From JBCDCE01 sp039182515 (GTDB taxonomy: Bacteria > Pseudomonadota > Alphaproteobacteria > Rhodobacterales > Rhodobacteraceae), in assembly GCA_039182515.1 (NCBI GenBank), contig JBCDCE010000077.1, positions 1-15,238 of the forward strand: 15,238 nt of DNA. Reading direction: 5' to 3'. The notes below the pieces were generated by a model. It was not told the DNA's origin. It worked only from the letters and a program-made list of their open reading frames with translations, and did not search any database. The stretch's first letter is position 1. Each line of letters starts with the position of its first letter. Both the position numbers and the translations under genes were made by a program. Of this stretch, positions 1 through 7,847 are shown in pieces.

Positions 1-23
1 AAAAAAATGTAACTGAAGGTAGC

Positions 24-590
24 TTAGACAACGGAAGCCCGATTTGGATCCAAAAATTCGATAGCATTTGAGTCAAATTTTGCTTCAAGAGCCTCCAGCC
101 CATCAGAGGCCAAGAATCCCTGTTCTCTGTCATGAATAGGCAACAGCCAAATAAGGCTGAGGGGACGTCCGCAGATTTCGGCGTTTTCGAGTTTAGGGCC
201 GTAGGGATAAGGCGTGGAAACCAACAAGCGAGACATGGACGATCCCGCAATCCATGGTCTTCCAATATCAATGGTTTCTCCGATGTGAAAAAGACGTTTT
301 CGCGTTGAGATCAGGAAGGCGAGCATTGCTATGAGTTCGGCATGCTCGCCGTTTGAGTGATCGCTCGAAATTATGTATTCGTGAGGATGTAAAAGTTCGG
401 GCTCGAGCAACCCGACGCCTTCGCTAATATATACCCAATGCTCGACTTGCTCATTCGGGTGAAATTCATAAGTGCGGATGCCGTCAGAAAACGACAGCAT
501 TCTATCTTCATCCCAAATCCTAATTTGCGGCGAGCCTTCGAAATACTTGGTTGTGTGTGCTATAAGCCCAGCAACGTATTCTTTGTACAA
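24..590 (-). CDS. Suppressor-of-fused (SUFU) domain protein, probable immunity protein
   Basis: The 188-residue product resembles the bacterial SUFU-like domain. It has a tryptophan-containing strand near residue 52, a helical segment with EHAELIAML (82-90), the strand HIGETIDIG (102-110), and a C-terminal part with TPYPYGP (126-132) and LIWLLPIHDREQGF (146-159). Bacterial SUFU proteins are known mainly as cytoplasmic immunity proteins of polymorphic toxin systems; the role here is inferred from that. The start is TTG at 590, supported by AGAGG five bases upstream; no ATG gives the same N-terminus. It lies 34 bp behind parE on the same strand, so it may be co-transcribed. The gene is visibly more AT-rich than its neighbours, which suggests transfer. 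No toxin gene is visible, but the window ends 23 bp past its stop. Family assignment is fairly sure; immunity function is not shown. Confidence 0.8.
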   Translation of the reverse strand: MYKEYVAGLIAHTTKYFEGSPQIRIWDEDRMLSFSDGIRTYEFHPNEQVEHWVYISEGVGLLEPELLHPHEYIISSDHSNGEHAELIAMLAFLISTRKRLFHIGETIDIGRPWIAGSSMSRLLVSTPYPYGPKLENAEICGRPLSLIWLLPIHDREQGFLASDGLEALEAKFDSNAIEFLDPNRASVV

Positions 591-624
591 ATTGCACCTC
601 TAGCAACGATGAATTGTGGTTCAA

Positions 625-2585
625 TCAAACATCCAACTCCTCCACGAACCGGGCATTTTCTTGGATGTATTGGAACCGAAGTTCGGGTTTTTTGCCCATC
701 AAGCGCTCCACTAGATCGCCGGTTTCCCCAGGCATATCCTCATCCACGGTCACTTTAATGAGGCGGCGTGTGGCAGGGTTCATGGTGGTGTCTTTGAGGT
801 CTTTGGCGTCCATCTCGCCCAGGCCTTTAAATCGAGACGTGTCGATTTTGCCTTTGCCGCCGAGGCCTTTTTCAAGCCATGCGTCGCGTTCGTCTTCATC
901 GATACAATAGACGCGTTTGGCGCCTTGGGTGAGGCGGTAGAGCGGCGGGCAGGCGAGGTAGAGGTGGCCTGCGTCAATCATGGGGCGCATTTGGGTGAAG
1001 AAGAACGTCATCAGAAGGGCGGCGATATGCGCGCCGTCGACATCCGCATCGGTCATAATAATGATCTTATCGTAGCGCAGATCGTCCACGTTGAAGCGCG
1101 TGCCGAGACCAACGCCGAGCGCTTGGGTGAGATCGCTGATCTCTGTATTGCTGCCGAGCTTAGAACTGGCCGCCCCCAGTACGTTGAGAATTTTGCCTCT
1201 GAGCGGCAACAGTGCTTGGGTTTTGCGGTCGCGTGCCATTTTGGCGGAGCCGCCTGCCGAGTCGCCTTCAACGATGAAGAGCTCTGTGCCGTCCCTCGCG
1301 GTTGCGGAGCAATCCACGAGTTTGCCGGGGAGGCGGAGCTTCTTTGTGGCGGATTTGCGGGCCGTTTCTTTCTCCTGGCGGCGGCGCAAACGCTCTTCGG
1401 CGCGTAGAATGAGGAAATCGAGAATGGCCCCTGCGGATTTTGTATCTGCGGCGAGCCATGTGTCGAAGTGGTCGCGTATGGCGTTTTCGACGAGCTTTTG
1501 AGCCTCCATCGTTGCCAAGCGGTCTTTGGTTTGGCCGACGAACTCGGGCTCGCGGATAAAGCAGCTTACCAGCGCGCAGCCGCCTGTGGTGAGATCCTCT
1601 CGGGTGATCTGCGCGGCCTTTTTGTTGTTGGCAAGCTCGCCGTAGGCTTTGATGCCTTTCAGAATAGCTGCCCAAAAGCCGCTCTCATGTGTGCCGCCTT
1701 CAGGCGTGGGCACGGTGTTACAGAAGGATTGGATGAAGCCATCGCGGCTTGGTGTCCAGTTGATGGCCCATTCGACCTTGCCAGGCGTGTTGAACTTTTC
1801 TTGGAAATCGACCGTGCCGGAAAAAGGCGCGTCGGCGTAGGTAGAGGCCTCGCCCAGCGTTTCCGTGAGGTAGTCGGCCAAGCCGCCTGGAAAGCGGAAG
1901 GTGGCCTCGCGGGGGGTCTCACCGTCCTCAATCTCTCTGTCTTCCAGCGGATTTCGACGCCTGAGAAGAGGAAAGCTTTGGAGCGGATGGATTTAAAGAG
2001 GCGCGCGGGCTTGAACCTATGGGAGCCGAAAATCTGCTCATCCGCATGGAAGGTCACCGTGGTGCCGCGCCGATTTGGAGCAGCGCCGACCTCAGCCACT
2101 GGCCCAAGCGGGATGCCCCGCGAAAAGCGTTGTTCGAAAAGTTTGCGATCGCGGGCAACTTGCACAACCATGCTGTCTGACAGCGCGTTCACGACTGAGG
2201 CCCCGACGCCGTGCAGACCGCCAGAGGTTTGGTAGGCCTTGCCCGAGAACTTGCCGCCTGCGTGGAGCGTGCAGAGGATCACTTCAAGCGCGGATTTATC
2301 TGGGAACTTGGGGTGCGGATCAATTGGGATGCCACGGCCATTATCGCGGATCGTGATCGCATAGTCTGCGTGTAGTTCTACTTCGATGCGGGTGGCATGG
2401 CCTGCCACGGCTTCGTCCATGGAGTTGTCGAGAACCTCGGCCACAAGGTGGTGGAGCGCGCGCTCATCGGTGCCGCCGATATACATACCGGGGCGCTTGC
2501 GCACAGGCTCAAGCCCCTCAAGGACTTCGATTGATGACGCATCATAGGTCTGCGCCTCCGCAGACTGGAGGAGATCTTCAGGCAT
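625..2585 (-). CDS. parE: DNA topoisomerase IV subunit B (ParE), interrupted by one frameshift in this sequence
   Basis: ParE is the ATPase subunit of topoisomerase IV, which decatenates daughter chromosomes together with ParC. The N-terminal part (2585 to about 1935) has the GHKL ATPase: EVLDNSMDEA with Glu50 and Asn54, RDNGRGIP (80-87) and the glycine-rich lid GGLHGVGAS (122-130). The C-terminal part, in another frame (about 1932 to 625), has the TOPRIM motifs EGDSAGGSAK and DADVDGAHI, then RFKGLGEM, and ends ENARFVEELDV. ParE is preferred over GyrB because of the RKTQALLPL segment, the short C-terminus and the overall length. The frame changes near 1932-1940, after the residues RWKTE. Removing one AG from the CTCTCT tract (plus strand) joins both parts into a normal 652-residue protein with RWKTEIEDGETP at the junction. 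The gene is essential in most bacteria, so a sequencing error or a recent slippage is likelier than decay. Confidence 0.93.
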
Positions 2586-2615
2586 AACCGCTCTTTGTGT
2601 TTGTTATTGACGCCA

Positions 2616-2645
2616 AGTATGGCCCGGCAGGGGGGAGGCTGTCAA
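2616..2645 (-). promoter_or_regulatory. Probable parE promoter
   Basis: On the minus strand TTGACA (2645-2640) is followed after 18 bases by CATACT (2621-2616), four of six matches to the sigma-70 -10 element. Transcription would start near 2609, about 24 bases before the parE ATG. The -35 match is perfect; the long spacer and partial -10 leave some doubt. Confidence 0.5.
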
Positions 2646-2739
2646 AGAGATCATGGTCTTTTTGGCGCTTTGAGGCGGCCGATATGGTGTGACTTTTATC
2701 GACTTTATGCGTGTCCAAGGCCTTGGAGGCAGCAAAGCT

Positions 2740-2785
2740 TCAGAAAAGCGATGCCCCGCAAACGGGTGGGCCGTTGCGGGGCATC
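2740..2785 (-). terminator. Strong hairpin, candidate minus-strand terminator or structured RNA end
   Basis: GATGCCCCGCAA (2750-2761) is perfectly repeated in inverse as TTGCGGGGCATC (2774-2785). The stem can be extended inward by CGG/CCG if one A is bulged. On the minus strand the stem is followed by CGCTTTTCTG, a short T-run, so it fits a Rho-independent terminator for a minus-strand transcript ending upstream of the parE promoter. The T-run is weak and no upstream gene is recognised. Confidence 0.45.
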
Positions 2786-3523
2786 TATCACCTCCGCGTT
2801 GGTGGGCCACGGAGAGTGAGTGCGGATATGGCGTCAGACGCGGCGCGGGGGCGGGCCGTGTCTGGTGCGTCTGACAGAGGCCAATTGGCGCTGCTGCGAC
2901 GGGGTGCCATGTTCAAAAAACTGTACGGACGACGCTGCGTCTAAGGTCCTAATCAGCAATGGCGCAGGCTGCGCGAAAGTGAAGGAAGCAGCTAATGTGC
3001 GCCATGTGTTTGTCATCCTGTCCAGTAAGCTCAGTGTCACGGTGCCGAACGGCTCGTTTGGAAGCTTGGGGAACACAGATGTCGGTCGCGCATGTGGTGC
3101 GCGGCAACTCTTGAACATGAATACTTTTCCCAGTGTGGAGTGGCGCAAGCAGAAGTCTTGCCGCCTTAATACCGTTACATTTTCGGCGCGTTTTGGCAGA
3201 AACTTTGTCAAAAATGTGGCATCGCATGTGATTGTGGAAATTGTTTGTTCTTAAAATAGAAACAATAGTAATAACTTACTGTTTTACAGCAAAATTGGGC
3301 CTAAGTTGGGGGTTTTCAGTGCCTCGGAATGCCTTGGTTGCGCCCAATTCGTGAATCTTTCGTCATAGTTGAACCGCAGATTCTGACCCTCCGCGCGCCC
3401 TAGTGGGCGAAATTATGACATGCAATTCCACACACTGCGTTGAGCTATCCTCATTTGGGCAAGGCTGCCTTTTTCAAAGTTCGAGGTGGCCGTTAAGTCC
3501 AAATGAACCTGGCGTGTGCAAAA

Positions 3524-3547
3524 CCGGGCATTGCGCTCGCTGCCCGG
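3524..3547 (+). promoter_or_regulatory. Hairpin in the norM leader, just upstream of the ribosome binding site
   Basis: CCGGGCA (3524-3530) and TGCCCGG (3541-3547) form a perfect 7-bp stem with a 10-base loop, ending eight bases before the AAAGGA ribosome binding site at 3556-3561. It could affect translation of the efflux gene. Its position also argues against the longer frame start at 3516, which would run through it. Confidence 0.3.
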
Positions 3548-3566
3548 CCTGATGCAAAGGACGTCC

Positions 3567-4925
3567 ATGACCCCAGCAATTACATATACGGAGCACAGCC
3601 GGGCGCTTATGAAGCTTGGGCTGCCATTGGTCGGCAGCCTGCTTGCGAGCTTTGCCATTGGATTGACCGACATGGTGATGCTGGGCTGGTTTAGCGTGGA
3701 GGCTCTGGCTGCTGCCACGCTGGCGAGCAGCTTTTTTCACACCATTCTGATCGTGGGATCTGGGTTTGCCTGGGCGGTTACGCCGATGGTTGCGCAGGCG
3801 GTTGAGCTGCGGCGTGGCGCCCTCATTCGGCGCACAACGCGGATGGGGATTTGGCTTTCTGTTGGGTTTGCAGCCCTCGTCACCCCATTTTTGTTTTTCT
3901 CTGAGCCCTGGCTTTTGAAGCTTGGGCAAGGGGCAGACGTCTCCGCTGGAGCTCAAGATTACCTTCGTGTCGCGGTATGGGGGCTGTTTCCAGCGCTCAT
4001 TGCGCGTGTGTTGACCTCCTATTTGTCAGCTATGGAGAACACAAAGCCGATCCTATGGGCGACGCTTGTGGTTGTTGCTTTGAATGTTGGGCTGAATTGG
4101 GTGTTGATCTTTGGCCGCTTTGGCCTGCCAGAGTTGGGCATTCAAGGCGCGGCTTTGGCCAGCGTTTTGGTCAATCTCATGCTTTGCCTCTTCTTGGGCT
4201 TTTATGCGCGCGGCCAATATCCGGCTCATATGCTTTTTACCCGGATCTGGAAGCGCGACGGCTTTGTTTTAGGAGAAGTGTTTCGCTTAGGCTGGCCCAT
4301 TGCTCTGACAAATCTTGCGGAAACGGGCCTGTTTTTATTCTCCTCTGTGATGATGGGATGGCTTGGCACGGTGGCGCTTGCCGCGCATGGCATTGCGCTC
4401 CAAGTGGCAACGGCCACGTTTATGGTGCACCTCGGGATCAGCCAAGCCAGCACCGTGCGTGCAGGGCGCGCACTTGGGCGCGCGGATGGACAGGGGCTCA
4501 AACGTGGCGCCTGGGTGGCGGTTGGGTTTTCTTTGGCCACATCTGTGGTGGCCGTCATCGTCTTTTTGGCGATGCCCGAACAACTCGTTGCGCTCTTTTT
4601 GAGTGAGGATGAGCCAGCAAGAGACCTGATCATTCCTTTGGGTGTCTCTTTGGTGATTATGGCTGCGCTCTTTCAATTTGCAGATGGCTTACAAGTGATT
4701 GCCCTCGGGCTCTTAAGGGGCGTGCAAGACACGCGTGTTCCGATGTTCTTTGCCGCCATTGGATATTGGGTGCTCGGAGTGCCTGCGAGTTATGTGCTTG
4801 GTTTTACACTGGAGTGGGGCGGTGTTGGCGTATGGTTGGGGCTTGTGATTGGCCTTGGATTTGCAGCTGTGACCCTGCTTTGGCGCTTTGCGCGGCGTGC
4901 AGAGGGTTACCGCATCAAAGGCTAG
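3567..4925 (+). CDS. norM: MATE family multidrug/Na+ antiporter (NorM-type)
   Basis: The 452-residue inner-membrane protein has about twelve hydrophobic helices in two repeated halves, as in the NorM branch of the MATE family. These pumps expel cationic drugs and metabolites in exchange for Na+ or H+. Recognisable parts are the N-terminal LMKLGLPLVGSLLASFAIGL, then TDMVMLGWFSVEALAAATLA, and LRGVQDTRVPMFFAAIGYW in the second half. The start is the ATG at 3567, which has AAAGGA five bases upstream; an upstream ATG at 3516 in the same frame lacks such a site and adds a basic non-family segment. Length is normal for the family. The Sel1 lipoprotein gene follows 82 bp downstream on the same strand and may be co-transcribed. 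The substrate cannot be told from sequence. Confidence 0.93.
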   Translation: MTPAITYTEHSRALMKLGLPLVGSLLASFAIGLTDMVMLGWFSVEALAAATLASSFFHTILIVGSGFAWAVTPMVAQAVELRRGALIRRTTRMGIWLSVGFAALVTPFLFFSEPWLLKLGQGADVSAGAQDYLRVAVWGLFPALIARVLTSYLSAMENTKPILWATLVVVALNVGLNWVLIFGRFGLPELGIQGAALASVLVNLMLCLFLGFYARGQYPAHMLFTRIWKRDGFVLGEVFRLGWPIALTNLAETGLFLFSSVMMGWLGTVALAAHGIALQVATATFMVHLGISQASTVRAGRALGRADGQGLKRGAWVAVGFSLATSVVAVIVFLAMPEQLVALFLSEDEPARDLIIPLGVSLVIMAALFQFADGLQVIALGLLRGVQDTRVPMFFAAIGYWVLGVPASYVLGFTLEWGGVGVWLGLVIGLGFAAVTLLWRFARRAEGYRIKG

Positions 4926-5007
4926 ATGCAAGCTCCGTGGCACAGCCCACAATTGACCGATCCCAACGAGGCTGTCACTCTGACTGTATTGATTGGAGGG
5001 ATAAAAC

Positions 5008-7209
5008 ATGGCCCGGCGGTTTTTTGCACTTTGCGCGGTATTGCTTTTAAGCGGATGTTACTTGGGCTCCGATAAAGCGCTTTTTGCAACACCAGGAGAC
5101 CAACCCTTTGATGAAACCGTTGTGCTGTTGGGTATCGAGCCAACAGGGGAGGTCAAAATTAACGCCAAAGGGGCCATTGGGGTGCAGGCCCTCGTACAAG
5201 GGCCGAGCGGCTATCGCACCTTCGAAATCACCAAAGACAACGCGAAAGCCACGGAGGTGTCTTTCCACGCACTCAAGGCTTCAGTGCCATCGGGCCAGGC
5301 CTACATCATTCAAAGGCAAGACAGACCAAACGACACAAAGCGCATGTATTTGCTGGGCGTTCTCCATGAGGACCGTTTGACGGTGCGCAACTTTGAAGGG
5401 GGCGCGGCGTTGCTCAAAGAAGTCCGTGCGCGTGGTGCTCAGATTGAGAAAGCCGGTGCTTCTGACCCGGCTCTTGTGTCCCGAAAACAAGATGTTGAGA
5501 TTGCGCTAAAGCTTTTGGCGGAAAAGCCTGATCCAGCCAAAGACATCGCTCTTTTTGCCGTGTTGCAAGACACCCAAGAGGGCCGAACACGGCTTGCGCG
5601 CGCTTTGGCAACAAGCTGTTTGGCCATGGCAGGACACAGCCAACACGCTGAGGTCAAGGCATTGCGCGCGCCGCACAATGTGGGGGTTTTGATGGCGCAG
5701 CTGCCGCACAAAACGGCACTGCCTGTCTGCAAAGCGGCCCGGCGGGCGCAGCAGGACGTAGACGGAATGCGCCAGAGCACTGGCGTAGAGGTCGCGCTCG
5801 CGCGGAGCTATTTCGCAGCGAAGGACTATAAGACGGCCTTTGCAACGATTGATCGCATTGCCGACCAAGAGCCGGGGCTGCGATATGCGCTGCGCGCGGA
5901 TGCCATGGTAGCGGGTGGAAAAGGCCTTCCAAAAGACCTTGCGCGTGTCAGATCCGAGGGGGAAGCTTTGGTGGCCAAAGGCGACGCCTTCGCAGCTTAT
6001 GTTTTGGCGCATTATATGGCCTACAACACCTTTGGGCCTGACGCATATCCGCGCGCGCGCAGCTTGGCCAAGATCGCCATAGAGGCTGGGGTCACACCGG
6101 GCCACACCGTCATGGGGCTTCTCTATCACTACGGGCTTGGTGTGCCTGAGGATAAGGCGCGCGCTTTTGCGCATTATAAGCGCGGCGCCCAAGGGATTGA
6201 TGTCACCGCTTGGAAGGAAGCGGGCCTGGCGCTCTATTTTGGGCGCGGTGTTGAGAAAGACTATGACGAGGCTTTCGCGTATCTGACGCAGGCTGCGGAT
6301 CTCGGAGATGCGCGGGCTCAATATATGACAGGGTTCATGCTGGCGCGCGGCCAAGGGGTTAAAAAGAACGAGCGCAAAGCCCTTGTCCGGTTGCGAGCAG
6401 CCGTGGCGCAAGACGACAACAATGCCCGGGCGGAGCTTGGCCGCATGACCTTCGATGGGTTGGGCATGACCAAAAACACCAAAAAGGGCCTTGAATTGCT
6501 CAGAGAAGCTGAACGCAAAGGGTCCAAAGCCGCCAAAACCTATTTGGCGTCGCGGCGTGCACCGCAAAGCAATCAGACGACCTCTGGACAGACAGGGACG
6601 GGTCAAACCGGAAACAGACCGTCAACACAAAGCAGTGACAGCAGGCCAAAGCTTTCTGGCGTTCCGTCCCAACATCGCAGCGATGTGGACCGGCTTTTGG
6701 CGGGCAAGCCGATCCGGCTGACCCAAGCAAACATCCCTTTTATGGGCGGCTTAGGCTCCGGTCTCATGGAACGCTGCGGCAGTCCACGCAACACCGCTCA
6801 ACGGTTGCGGCTTGCGGCCTTCGTCCAAACCTCCGTGACAGGCGCCATGGCGGGGTTTGATTATTCCAACCCTAATTTGGGCAAAAGCATCGGCAGCGCC
6901 TATCAAAGCCAAGCGCTCTTCGCTGCAGGCTCCGTTGTGGGGCAATCAACCCCTTGCGGGGCTGTGTCCGAGCGGATTGCAAAAGGGATTTTGGCCGCTC
7001 TCAAGGGCAATGAAGAGGGCCCATTCGTGCGCACTTGCACACCTGTGCATGGCGCGCGTTCGTGCCAATGTTTGGCTAATACAGGCCGGCAGGTCATCCC
7101 AAATCTGCACCAACAGACCTTCAATCGCCGTTTGATCAAACAAATCATAGAACGCAATCCGTTCTTAGGCCTGCAAATCGGCCTAACCTGTGGTATCGGC
7201 AACTATTAG
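5008..7209 (+). CDS. Sel1-repeat (TPR-like) lipoprotein with a cysteine-containing C-terminal domain
   Basis: A 733-residue exported protein. The N-terminus has a lipoprotein signal with lipobox LSGC and Cys17 as the lipidation site. Residues about 20-340 have no obvious family. About 361-510 hold roughly four Sel1 repeats, seen as YHYGLGVPEDKARAFAHY, YFGRGVEKDYDEAFAYL, ARGQGVKKNERKALVRL and TFDGLGMTKNTKKGLELL. A Gln/Thr/Ser/Gly-rich linker (about 515-550) leads to a final domain of about 180 residues with six cysteines (near 590, 650, 677, 686, 688, 728), which suits an oxidising compartment. Sel1 arrays generally scaffold protein contacts; a periplasmic or membrane-attached role is inferred. 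GGAGGG at 4995-5000, seven bases before the ATG, fixes the start. I do not recognise the C-terminal domain. Confidence 0.88.
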   Translation: MARRFFALCAVLLLSGCYLGSDKALFATPGDQPFDETVVLLGIEPTGEVKINAKGAIGVQALVQGPSGYRTFEITKDNAKATEVSFHALKASVPSGQAYIIQRQDRPNDTKRMYLLGVLHEDRLTVRNFEGGAALLKEVRARGAQIEKAGASDPALVSRKQDVEIALKLLAEKPDPAKDIALFAVLQDTQEGRTRLARALATSCLAMAGHSQHAEVKALRAPHNVGVLMAQLPHKTALPVCKAARRAQQDVDGMRQSTGVEVALARSYFAAKDYKTAFATIDRIADQEPGLRYALRADAMVAGGKGLPKDLARVRSEGEALVAKGDAFAAYVLAHYMAYNTFGPDAYPRARSLAKIAIEAGVTPGHTVMGLLYHYGLGVPEDKARAFAHYKRGAQGIDVTAWKEAGLALYFGRGVEKDYDEAFAYLTQAADLGDARAQYMTGFMLARGQGVKKNERKALVRLRAAVAQDDNNARAELGRMTFDGLGMTKNTKKGLELLREAERKGSKAAKTYLASRRAPQSNQTTSGQTGTGQTGNRPSTQSSDSRPKLSGVPSQHRSDVDRLLAGKPIRLTQANIPFMGGLGSGLMERCGSPRNTAQRLRLAAFVQTSVTGAMAGFDYSNPNLGKSIGSAYQSQALFAAGSVVGQSTPCGAVSERIAKGILAALKGNEEGPFVRTCTPVHGARSCQCLANTGRQVIPNLHQQTFNRRLIKQIIERNPFLGLQIGLTCGIGNY

Positions 7210-7218
7210 GGCGATGTG

Positions 7219-7310
7219 GTGTGAGGCGGCGCCCCGCGCGCGGAGCGCGCGCCACCGATGGTTCCCAGCAGGCGCAGCCTGTTGGAGAAGGGAGGCGGGT
7301 GGGCCCGTCC
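7219..7310. repeat. GC-rich palindromic intergenic element between convergent genes
   Basis: Between two converging genes lie GGCGGCGCC, a stem CGCGCGC-GGA-GCGCGCG (about 7235-7251), and a second 9-bp stem CCAGCAGGC (7265-7273) / GCCTGTTGG (7277-7285) with a GCA loop and one G-T pair, followed by a purine-rich segment. It resembles dispersed palindromic elements of Rhodobacteraceae intergenic regions, as far as I remember them. It could also act as a two-way terminator. Copy number cannot be judged from one window. Confidence 0.45.
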
Positions 7311-7338
7311 TTGGCAAAAGAGCCCTAAGCGAATTCAG

Positions 7339-7731
7339 CTAAAGCCGGTCGGCCTTCTTGCGCACCAAAACCGTGCGCAGGTCATGCATGGCGAGCAAAA
7401 GTCGGTCTGTCACGGCATCGAGCTGGGCCGGAGTGGCTTTTGATTGCGCCCATTGGGTCGTGAGGTTGAGATGATCCACGGTTCGGTGAATGTCGTCGAT
7501 GTCGCGGCGCGCTAGTTCAACCTGGCGTTTTGCCACCCAGTCGGTGATCTCTGCCACGTCTTCTTCGCTTAAGATCCGATCGCCGTGCGGCTTCACTTCG
7601 CCGTTGCGAATGTTGATCACAGCGATCTGGTCCATCTCAATACGCCGCATGCGGTTTTCGGTGTCGAGCCGAAACACAACAGCGCCGTTCTCGCGCACCC
7701 GGAAATAGTATTCTGGTAGGCTAACGCTCAT
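7339..7731 (-). CDS. Conserved-looking hypothetical protein, 130 aa
   Basis: I do not recognise the family. From the ATG at 7731, which has AGAGG seven bases upstream, the product is 130 residues; an in-frame ATG at 7788 would add a segment without a good ribosome binding site. The first half looks strand-rich (EYYFRVRENGAVVFRLD, then IAVINIRNGEVKPHG). The second half is helical and charged, rich in Arg, Asp and Gln, and ends in a basic VRKKADRL tail. There is no signal peptide or membrane segment, so it is probably cytoplasmic. It lies 109 bp behind aspartate aminotransferase on the same strand. Balanced codon use and a coherent protein composition support a real gene. Confidence 0.75.
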   Translation of the reverse strand: MSVSLPEYYFRVRENGAVVFRLDTENRMRRIEMDQIAVINIRNGEVKPHGDRILSEEDVAEITDWVAKRQVELARRDIDDIHRTVDHLNLTTQWAQSKATPAQLDAVTDRLLLAMHDLRTVLVRKKADRL

Positions 7732-7820
7732 ATGTGTGCCTCTGCTTTCCCCAAGGTCATAGGAACATGCCACCACGAGAGCTGGCAAGGTGTTGCAAAG
7801 GGGAAAAATCCAAAGCCCAC

Positions 7821-7847
7821 GTCACGTTTCATGTCACGTTTCACGTC
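7821..7847. repeat. Short tandem repeat (two 12-bp units) over the aatA stop codon
   Basis: GTCACGTTTCAT (7821-7832) is followed directly by GTCACGTTTCAC (7833-7844) and GTC, differing at one base. The aatA stop codon (7841-7843) lies inside the second unit, so the duplication probably arose at the gene end without altering the protein. Confidence 0.8.

Larger units (their letters stand above)
2586..3566. other. Gene-poor intergenic stretch of about 980 bp between parE and norM
   Basis: I see no convincing protein gene here. The longest open frames (2820-3254 plus, 2834-3211 minus) are rich in Cys, Arg and Trp, lack a good ribosome binding site, and resemble no family I know. The stretch holds the parE promoter, a perfect 14-bp palindrome TCCAAGGCCTTGGA (2714-2727), hairpins at 2750-2785, 2792-2814 and 2833-2875, an AT-rich part (about 3150-3300) with a dyad at 3260-3284, and the norM leader with a hairpin at 3524-3547. 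It could hold an untranslated RNA, but no known RNA family is recognisable. Confidence 0.6.

Noticed and set aside
1468..2235. Open frame of 255 codons on the plus strand
   Set aside because: Antisense shadow of parE; no ribosome binding site and no recognisable protein features.
2981..2992. GAAGGAAGCAGC, identical to part of the conserved SRP (4.5S) RNA loop
   Set aside because: The flanking GGTCAGG and the pairing arms of the SRP RNA hairpin are missing, so the 12-base match is most likely chance.
2820..3254. Open frame of 144 codons in the parE-norM gap
   Set aside because: Composition is unlike a protein (many Cys, Arg and Trp), there is no family resemblance, and an overlapping minus-strand frame is equally long.
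5506..6606. Long open frame of 366 codons on the minus strand
   Set aside because: It lies entirely inside the Sel1 lipoprotein gene on the other strand, has no family resemblance, and reflects the GC-rich codon pattern of that gene.
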